Both the position numbers and the translations under genes were made by a program. A stretch of DNA of 64,000 nt from assembly GCA_025149125.1 (NCBI GenBank), contig CP102272.1, forward strand, positions 2,976,001 to 3,040,000. Reading direction: 5' to 3'. Below the pieces are notes generated by a model, which was given only the letters and a program-made list of their open reading frames with translations, had not been told where the DNA came from and did not search any database. This document shows positions 58,628-64,000 of this stretch, one piece after another. The stretch is from [Clostridium] asparagiforme DSM 15981. GTDB taxonomy: Bacteria; Bacillota; Clostridia; Lachnospirales; Lachnospiraceae. The first letter of the stretch is position 1, and the number at the start of each line of letters is the position of its first letter.

Positions 58628-59436
58628 GTTTGCTGCTGTGCCGGTATGAGCCGGTGAGACATCCTTACTATATCGAGATTTTGGGAATCCATATCCACTC
58701 CTCCCAGGAATTGTGTTATGTGATCTACAATCACCCGCTTTTGGTGATGGAGGACTTTGTGGACGAATCCCTTTTGGTCTTTATCCGGGAAGAGCTGGAT
58801 ATGGCCTATCTGGCGGACAAGCTGAAGGTGCTGATGGACGGCAAATCAAAAAGCGACGATCTGCTGTTTCTGATTCTGTCCGAGTGCGATTATTACACGG
58901 ACCAGGAGCAGAGCCGCTTCCGTCAGACCGTGGCGGGCTTAAGAAAGCTTCACCCGGCCCAGTACGCCAAGGCCAGGGCGGACGACCTGTTCCACAAAAA
59001 GCAGTACGGCAAGGCGGCCCAACGCTACGAGCGGCTTTTGGAATACCCCAGGGACAAGGTAGTGGACGACGGTTTTCTGGCTGGGATTTACCATAATCTG
59101 GGAGCTTCCTATGCCCAGATGTTCCAGTTTGACCGGGCCTTCAAGGCTCTGGATAAATCCTACAATATGAACAAGGACATGGGCACCCTGAAGCAGATTT
59201 ACTACCTGACCGTGTTCGAACCGGCGCTGCCCGTAGGGGAGCGCTACCACGCCCTGTTTACCAGGGAACTGATCGAAGAGTGGGAGCGGGAGCTGGAGAC
59301 GGCCCGCCAGAGCGCCCTTGTAAACGAGGATGTGGTGCGCCTGCGGGAACTGTTTAAAAAGGACCCCGTCAAGCGAGCCGAGGGATCCGCGAAACTGATC
59401 CAACAATGGAAACAGGAATATCGGGTAATGATATAA
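58624..59436 (+). CDS. TPR-containing protein, third member of the DUF5717/DUF5716 cassette
   Basis: A 270-residue protein. The N-terminal 100 residues are alpha/beta of unknown type (PYYIEILGIHIHSSQELCYVI in two short strands and a helix). TPR-like hairpins follow: ADDLFHKKQYGKAAQRYERLL, GIYHNLGASYAQMFQFDRAF and KALDKSYNMNKD. It ends with a long charged helix. It overlaps the upstream gene by 4 bp (ATGA), so the two proteins are translationally coupled. TPR proteins commonly dock to Hsp70 partners, consistent with the cassette. Confidence 0.75.
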   Translation: MSLLLCRYEPVRHPYYIEILGIHIHSSQELCYVIYNHPLLVMEDFVDESLLVFIREELDMAYLADKLKVLMDGKSKSDDLLFLILSECDYYTDQEQSRFRQTVAGLRKLHPAQYAKARADDLFHKKQYGKAAQRYERLLEYPRDKVVDDGFLAGIYHNLGASYAQMFQFDRAFKALDKSYNMNKDMGTLKQIYYLTVFEPALPVGERYHALFTRELIEEWERELETARQSALVNEDVVRLRELFKKDPVKRAEGSAKLIQQWKQEYRVMI

Positions 59437-59448
59437 CGCAACAGAATA

Positions 59449-59578
59449 GACGGCGGAAAAAATGCATGAGAAAGCCGCGTCAAGCTCGCTTGTAAGCGGC
59501 TTTCTCATGCATTTTTTCCATCGGATGGACATCCGATGCTTCTTGACCGGTCTTTTCCGGTCAAGAAGATAAGCCGTC
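59449..59578. repeat. Structured intergenic repeat, copy 2
   Basis: Outer pairing GACGGC/GCCGTC (59449-59454 with 59573-59578) encloses a perfect 22-bp hairpin (59457-59478 with 59496-59517), the same 17-nt loop as copy 1, an 8-bp hairpin (59519-59526 with 59531-59538, loop GGAC) and a 12-bp hairpin CTTCTTGACCGG/CCGGTCAAGAAG (59539-59568). It lies after the TPR gene and before ybaK, 51 kb from copy 1. Confidence 0.8.
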
Positions 59579-59682
59579 GGGCGGCAGGAACACACCCGTC
59601 CCTAACGCCAGGAAATACAATGTCGTGCGGTCAGTATGTATCACCCCCCCCCACCGACATCATAAAAATGGAGGAACCAAAC

Positions 59683-60159
59683 ATGGCATTTGACATAGCA
59701 AAAGAGCATTTAAACCAGTTCAGCCTGGGCGGACGCGTCCAGGTATTCGACGTATCCAGCGCCACGGTAGATCTGGCGGCGCAGGCAGTAGGTTGTGAGC
59801 CGGCCCACATCGCCAAAACCTTATCCTTCATGGTAGACGGAGCGCCCGTGCTGGTGGTAGCGGCCGGGGACGCCAAGGTGGACAACCGCAGATACAAAGA
59901 TGAGTTCGGAACCAAGGCGAAGATGCTCACCCCCCAGGAGGCCGAGGACCTGGTAGGCCATGCGGTGGGCGGCGTCTGCCCCTTTGGCGTAAAACCCGGC
60001 GTGCGGGTATTCCTGGACCAGTCCCTGAAACGGTTTGAGGAGGTATACCCGGCCTGCGGCAGCGCCAACAGCGCCGTGCGCCTGAGCATCCCGGAGCTGG
60101 AGCTGTCCTCGGGCTGCGAGAAATGGGTGGACGTGTGCAAGGGCTGGCGGGAGCAGTAG
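59683..60159 (+). CDS. YbaK/EbsC family aminoacyl-tRNA deacylase-like protein
   Basis: A 158-residue single YbaK domain. Features are EPAHIAKTLSFM, with the Lys of the active-site region, VDNRRYKDEFGTKAKML and GHAVGGVCPFGVKPG. Relatives clear Cys-tRNA(Pro) or other mischarged tRNAs; freestanding clostridial forms vary in substrate. The ATG at 59683 follows GGAGG by 8 nt; upstream frame extension crosses the structured repeat and is unlikely. A run of nine C residues lies 30 bp upstream. Confidence 0.88.
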   Translation: MAFDIAKEHLNQFSLGGRVQVFDVSSATVDLAAQAVGCEPAHIAKTLSFMVDGAPVLVVAAGDAKVDNRRYKDEFGTKAKMLTPQEAEDLVGHAVGGVCPFGVKPGVRVFLDQSLKRFEEVYPACGSANSAVRLSIPELELSSGCEKWVDVCKGWREQ

Positions 60160-60235
60160 AAGAACCAGGATAAGAGAGATCATGACCCGGGATGGGCAGA
60201 ATGTACCATATGTTTTTGCATAACTTCTATGATTG

Positions 60236-60263
60236 GAGGGGGTAATGAATACTCCCTCTTTTT
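60236..60263 (+). terminator. Terminator of the YbaK gene
   Basis: GAGGGGGTA (60236-60244) pairs with TACTCCCTC (60250-60258) with one G-U, loop ATGAA, followed by TTTTT. Confidence 0.8.
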
Positions 60264-60286
60264 GTGTACTGAGACGAAAATTGCAT

Positions 60287-60312
60287 ACAGATGTAGCCAT
60301 TGTAACATCTGT
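60287..60312 (+). promoter_or_regulatory. Inverted repeat upstream of the molybdenum hydroxylase operon
   Basis: ACAGATGT (60287-60294) and ACATCTGT (60305-60312) form a perfect 8-bp inverted repeat with a 10-bp centre, about 107 bp before the first gene. TTGCAT just before it could be a -35 box, but I find no good -10. A candidate operator. Confidence 0.5.
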
Positions 60313-60418
60313 GATATACACTTCTGGCATCTTCCTTCATTTCCTTTTAAAATCAATCCATAAGGAGAACGTAACCAACAACAGGCAAAATGAAGGAAAT
60401 GTAAGGAGGAAAACGTAA

Positions 60419-61285
60419 ATGGTATTACCTCAATTTGAGTATCTGGCCCCTAAGACCATCGGTGAGGCGTGCAATCTGCTCCTCGAGCTTGGAAGCACGG
60501 CAAAAGTCATGGCAGGCGCAACAGACCTGATTCCGCCTATGAAGGATAAGGTTATTGCGCCGGAGTATATCATTGACCTAAAGAAGATTCCGGGTCTGGA
60601 TGATCTGGAGTATGACGAGAAGGAAGGGCTTAAGATCGGAGCGCTCACCACCCTGCGCGCCATCGAGACCTCTCCTCTTGTAAAAGAGAAAAATCCGGCC
60701 ATCGCACATGCGGCCAAGGTGGTGGCATCCACCCAGATTCGCGCCAAGGGTACCATGGCGGGAAATATCTGCAACGCATCCCCGTCCTGCGACACGGCGC
60801 CAAATCTATTGGCACAGGGCGCGAAGATCCTGGTTCAGGGCCCCAACAAGGACCGGGTCATCAAAATAGACGACTTTTTCCTGGGAGTGAAAAAAACATC
60901 CCTGGAGCCGGGAGAGATCGTAACAGGTATTGTGATCCCGCCTCTGGCAGAGAATGAGAGAGCCGCGTACATAAAGCACGCTGTCAGAAAAGCCATGGAT
61001 CTGGCGATTATCGGCGTTGCGGTTAAAATCAGGGTGGAGGTCGGTATCTGCACAGATGCGAAGATTGCTCTGGGCGCAGTGGCTGCAACTCCGATCCGCG
61101 CTCCCAGGGCGGAGGAAGCCCTGATCGGGAAGGCCCTTACCGACGAAGTCATTGTGAGGGCGTCAGAAGAGGCAATGAATTCCTGTCATCCAATTTCCGA
61201 TATCCGTGCGTCGGCCGAATACCGGAAGGATATGATTCGTGTATTTACCAAACGTGCCATTAAACAGGCCATGGAAAGCTTATAG
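60419..61285 (+). CDS. Molybdenum hydroxylase FAD-binding subunit (xanthine dehydrogenase/CO dehydrogenase type)
   Basis: A 288-residue FAD subunit. The FAD-contact motif AKVMAGATDLIPPMKDK is at about 29-45 and the second, TIxGN-like, appears as KGTMAGNICNASPSCDTAP (about 117-135). The C-terminal CO_deh_flav domain follows. Length matches the medium subunit and it lacks an extra [4Fe-4S] insertion as in 4-hydroxybenzoyl-CoA reductase. The start follows GTAAGGAGG. First gene of a three-subunit operon. Confidence 0.9.
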   Translation: MVLPQFEYLAPKTIGEACNLLLELGSTAKVMAGATDLIPPMKDKVIAPEYIIDLKKIPGLDDLEYDEKEGLKIGALTTLRAIETSPLVKEKNPAIAHAAKVVASTQIRAKGTMAGNICNASPSCDTAPNLLAQGAKILVQGPNKDRVIKIDDFFLGVKKTSLEPGEIVTGIVIPPLAENERAAYIKHAVRKAMDLAIIGVAVKIRVEVGICTDAKIALGAVAATPIRAPRAEEALIGKALTDEVIVRASEEAMNSCHPISDIRASAEYRKDMIRVFTKRAIKQAMESL

Positions 61286-61306
61286 GATGAATAGGAGGAC
61301 GGGAAT

Positions 61307-61798
61307 ATGAAACATAGTATAAGTTTAATTATCAACGGAGATCCGGTTGATGCCATTGTGAAAGATAATCTGACGCTTCTGGATTTCCTTCGTGACCAGA
61401 TGTTTCTGACCGGCACGAAGAAGGGATGCGAGGAAGGGGAGTGCGGCGCGTGTACCGTTATGCTGGACGGAAAGCCGGTCAACTCCTGTTGTACTCTGGC
61501 TGTGGAATGTGACGGCCATGAGATTTTGACTGTGGAGGGCGTTGCCAAAGAAGGGATGCTTCATCCGATTCAGAAGCAGTTCATTGAAAAATGGGCCATG
61601 CAGTGCGGCTACTGTACCCCTGGCATGATTATGTCCGCCAAGGCGTTGTTAGATGTGAACAGGCATCCCACAGAGCTGGAGATCCGGGAAGCCATCGAGG
61701 GCAACCTGTGCCGCTGTACCGGTTATGCCAAGATCGTGGAAGCGATCCAGGCAGCTGCGGACGAAATGAACTGGGAGGAGGAATCAGAGAATGCATAA
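61307..61798 (+). CDS. Molybdenum hydroxylase [2Fe-2S] subunit
   Basis: A 163-residue iron-sulfur subunit. The N-terminal plant-ferredoxin-type cluster is ligated by cysteines in GCEEGECGACTVML and CC of NSCCTLAVE; the C-terminal four-helix cluster domain has QCGYCTPGMIM and LCRCTGYAKI. It passes electrons from the molybdenum centre to FAD. It follows the FAD subunit by 21 bp and overlaps the next gene by 8 bp. Confidence 0.94.
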   Translation: MKHSISLIINGDPVDAIVKDNLTLLDFLRDQMFLTGTKKGCEEGECGACTVMLDGKPVNSCCTLAVECDGHEILTVEGVAKEGMLHPIQKQFIEKWAMQCGYCTPGMIMSAKALLDVNRHPTELEIREAIEGNLCRCTGYAKIVEAIQAAADEMNWEEESENA

Positions 61799-64000
61799 AG
61801 ATTGTGACAAGCATTATTTTAAGAAACCGGAATTCTACCGTCTCACCGGCGGTAATAATTATGTGAGAATTGACGCGGAAGACAAAGTAACGGGACACGG
61901 CCAGTATGTGGGCGATATTATGTTCCCTGATATGCTGACCGGGAAAATGGTCAGAAGTCCATATGCTTCCGCCAGAATCATTTCCATCGACACAAGTGCG
62001 GCGGAGAAGCTGCCCGGGGTAAAGTGTATCCTGACAGCGAAGGATTTTGAGTGGAAATCCCTGGTGGGAAACGGTGAGTTCGCGGCAGAGTTTGCGGATA
62101 AGGAAGTGCTCTGCTCGGAAAAGGTACGCCAGGTTGGCGACGATATTGCTGCCGTCGCGGCGGTGGATGAAGAGACAGCCCAGAGGGCAGTGGACCTCAT
62201 AAAGGTGGAGTACGAAGTGCTTCCCGGCGTGTTCGATCCGTTTGAAGCCATGGAGGACGACGCTCCCGAGGTGAACTGGGAGGGCAAGGGCATCCATAAC
62301 ATCGGTATGCAGTCCGTGATGAAGGCGGGCACGGATATCGACCAGGAATTTGACAGCGCATCTTATGTGCAGCACAGGGATTATAAGACACACCGTATGG
62401 TCCATGCTGCCATGGAGCCGCACGGAGCTGTAGCAACCTACCGAAATGGTACTTATACGATCTGGATGTCCACACAGATGTCCTTTGTGGATCAGTTCTG
62501 GTATGCGCGCTGTTTGGGGGTGGGAGAGAACCAGGTTCGTGTGATTAAGCCGTTAGTAGGCGGAGGATTTGGCGGTAAGCTGGATTCCTACTCCTTCGGC
62601 CTGTGCGCGGCCAAGATGTCCGAGATTACAGGACGCCCAGTGCGCATGATTCTGTCCCGAGAGGAAGTGTTTCAGACCACACGTAACCGCCATCCGATCT
62701 ATATGCACATTGATACCGCATTCGGCGCGGACGGAAGGCTTCTGGCCAAGAAATGCTATCACGTGCTGGACGGCGGCCCTTACGGCGGTTCTGGTGTGGC
62801 GGCGTGCGCGCAGTCTACGCTGTGGGCTAACTTCCCTTATAAGATGAATTCCGTGGATTTCCTGGCAAGGCGTGTGTATACCAACAACCCGTCGGCCGGA
62901 GCCATGAGAGGATATACCGCATGCCAGGTGCATTTTGCCCATGACCTGAACATGCAGTTCGCTGCGGATCAGCTGGGCATGGACCCGGTGGAATTCCGCA
63001 AGATCAGCGCAGCAGACCCGGGCTATGTGGCGCCCGCCGGACTGGCCATCACCAGTTGTGCCTACAAGGAGACGCTGGATACGGCAGCCAGGGAAATTGG
63101 CTGGAATGAGAAGAAGGATAAGATGAAGAAGGGCGAAGGCATTGGCTTTGCCGGAACCGGGTTTGTGTCAGGAACCGGCTTCGCGGTGCTGGAAGCTCCC
63201 AACCAGAGCTCCGCATGCGTCACCCTTCGTATGAATAAACGTGGTATGGCGACCCTGTACATCGGTTCTCATGATATCGGCCAGGGCTCCGACACGGTTA
63301 TGACCGCTATCGTGGCAGAGGAACTGGGTCTGCCCATGAACATGGTAAAGACATTTATGTCCGATACCTTCCTGACACCCTGGGATTCCGGTTCATATGG
63401 AAGCCGCGTCACATTCCTTGCAGGCAATGCGGCCCGCCGCGCTGCCGTGGATGCCAAACGACAGCTGTTTGAGGTGATTGCTCCCATGTGGGGCGTGATG
63501 CCCGAAACCCTGGAGTGCCTGGACGGCAAGGTGATCAGCAGGGAGAACGCCCAACTTCAAATGCCCATCGGAGACGCTATGTTCAAGTACATGACCGTCA
63601 AGGGCGGGGATGAGCTGATCGGTGTGGGTTCCTACTACCACCGCACCGACAACTCCCAGTACAACGGAACCAATACCACCAACTACGCTCCTGCGTATAG
63701 CTTCTCCACTGGCGCGGCCCACCTGACCGTGGACGAGGAGACCGGCGTGCTGGATATCGACGAGTTCGTATTTGCCCATGATTGCGGCCGCGCACTGAAT
63801 AAGAGGGCTGTAGAAGGCCAGCTGGAGGGCTCCATCGGAATGGGCCTCGGATACGCGGTTTACGAACACAATGTAACGAAGGAAGGTAAGATCCTCAATC
63901 CCAACTTCCGCGATTACCGTCTGCCCACCGCTCTGGATATGCCCAAGATGCGCACGTTCTACGACTTTACGCCGGACGAGGAAGGACCGCTGGGCGCCAA
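61791..64000 (+). CDS. Molybdenum hydroxylase molybdopterin-binding subunit (partial, C-terminus outside window)
   Basis: 736 codons are visible. The N-terminal domain (VTGHGQYVGDIMFPDMLTGK) and the molybdopterin domain with VGGGFGGK near 256, SREEVFQTTRNRHP and AMRGYTACQVHFAHD are clear; SHDIGQGSDTV near 490 is the second cofactor loop. The catalytic Glu lies beyond the right edge. Substrate specificity (xanthine, hypoxanthine, nicotinate or another heterocycle) is not readable. The ATG at 61791 follows GGAGGAGG. Confidence 0.92.
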   Translation, partial: MHKDCDKHYFKKPEFYRLTGGNNYVRIDAEDKVTGHGQYVGDIMFPDMLTGKMVRSPYASARIISIDTSAAEKLPGVKCILTAKDFEWKSLVGNGEFAAEFADKEVLCSEKVRQVGDDIAAVAAVDEETAQRAVDLIKVEYEVLPGVFDPFEAMEDDAPEVNWEGKGIHNIGMQSVMKAGTDIDQEFDSASYVQHRDYKTHRMVHAAMEPHGAVATYRNGTYTIWMSTQMSFVDQFWYARCLGVGENQVRVIKPLVGGGFGGKLDSYSFGLCAAKMSEITGRPVRMILSREEVFQTTRNRHPIYMHIDTAFGADGRLLAKKCYHVLDGGPYGGSGVAACAQSTLWANFPYKMNSVDFLARRVYTNNPSAGAMRGYTACQVHFAHDLNMQFAADQLGMDPVEFRKISAADPGYVAPAGLAITSCAYKETLDTAAREIGWNEKKDKMKKGEGIGFAGTGFVSGTGFAVLEAPNQSSACVTLRMNKRGMATLYIGSHDIGQGSDTVMTAIVAEELGLPMNMVKTFMSDTFLTPWDSGSYGSRVTFLAGNAARRAAVDAKRQLFEVIAPMWGVMPETLECLDGKVISRENAQLQMPIGDAMFKYMTVKGGDELIGVGSYYHRTDNSQYNGTNTTNYAPAYSFSTGAAHLTVDEETGVLDIDEFVFAHDCGRALNKRAVEGQLEGSIGMGLGYAVYEHNVTKEGKILNPNFRDYRLPTALDMPKMRTFYDFTPDEEGPLGA

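Noticed and set aside
60233..60418. 61-codon frame before the molybdenum hydroxylase operon
   Set aside because: Its start lies on the YbaK terminator and it covers the inverted repeat; no good ribosome-binding site and no recognisable pattern.
1..64000. CRISPR array, prophage, integrase or transposase gene
   Set aside because: No regularly spaced identical repeats and no recognisable phage or transposition protein were found; the only mobile-like signals are the short noncoding elements reported.

Overview
The window looks like chromosomal DNA of a spore-forming, GC-rich Firmicute, most likely a Lachnospiraceae (clostridial cluster XIVa) member. The evidence is an alpha/beta-type small acid-soluble spore protein, the clostridial IspH-ribosomal protein S1 fusion, tig-clpP-clpX-lon-ysxC gene order, the YesMN-type sugar two-component system with an mgl transporter, and protein families I remember as largely Lachnospiraceae-restricted (DUF4364, DUF5716, DUF5717). 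I see no phage, transposase gene, plasmid functions or CRISPR array. The assignment is by recognition only; nothing was searched.

Layout. (1) 1-1456: a MutS-related membrane ATPase, cut by the left edge. (2) 1712-7764: a consensus-promoter operon (RidA, D-threonine aldolase-like PLP enzyme, omega-amidase-like nitrilase, DUF3100 membrane protein plus a small membrane partner, M20 amidohydrolase) facing a convergent YheO/DauR-like regulator. It looks like a catabolic module for a D-amino-acid or amide-type substrate. (3) 7806-12292: a structured repeat, aspartate dehydrogenase, an acetyltransferase, an unknown protein, an HD-domain protein and aspartate kinase. (4) 12519-17995: polyphosphate:AMP phosphotransferase, a HI0933-type flavoprotein, cytidylate kinase and the IspH-S1 fusion. 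(5) 18079-19252: an orphan LytTR response regulator divergent from the spore protein gene.

(6) 19271-34590: a 15-gene anaerobic cobalamin locus (cbiG, D, F, H, J, ET, A, cobT, cobU, cobS, a short cobU paralogue, cbiB, cobD, cbiP, cbiC). It is interrupted after cbiG by a tRNA-Ala gene on the opposite strand. The products run from cobalt-precorrin-4 processing to nucleotide-loop assembly, but cobaltochelatase, cbiL and the adenosyltransferase are not here, and no cobalamin riboswitch was recognised. (7) 34689-44605: a galactose/ribose-type sugar system made of an AraC-type response regulator, a YesM-type kinase, two anchored sugar-binding proteins, then mglB-mglA-mglC and a small membrane protein. 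(8) 44688-52990: CYTH protein, DJ-1/PfpI protein, then the protein-quality-control block tig, clpP, clpX, lon, ysxC. (9) 53100-59436: a DUF4364 regulator divergent from a three-gene cassette encoding a 1196-residue helical-repeat protein, an Hsp70/actin-fold protein and a TPR protein; this is my best candidate for an uncharacterised system. (10) 59449-64000: a second copy of the structured repeat, a YbaK protein, and a three-subunit molybdenum hydroxylase operon cut by the right edge.

Smaller signals: two distant copies of an intergenic element share a loop while their stems change in a compensating way (7806-7929 and 59449-59578). A 130-bp palindromic insert sits between 11-bp direct repeats (45279-45430). 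There are in-frame tandem repeats in cbiJ and at the 3' end of cbiB, and a 21-bp-spaced direct repeat upstream of the LytTR regulator.
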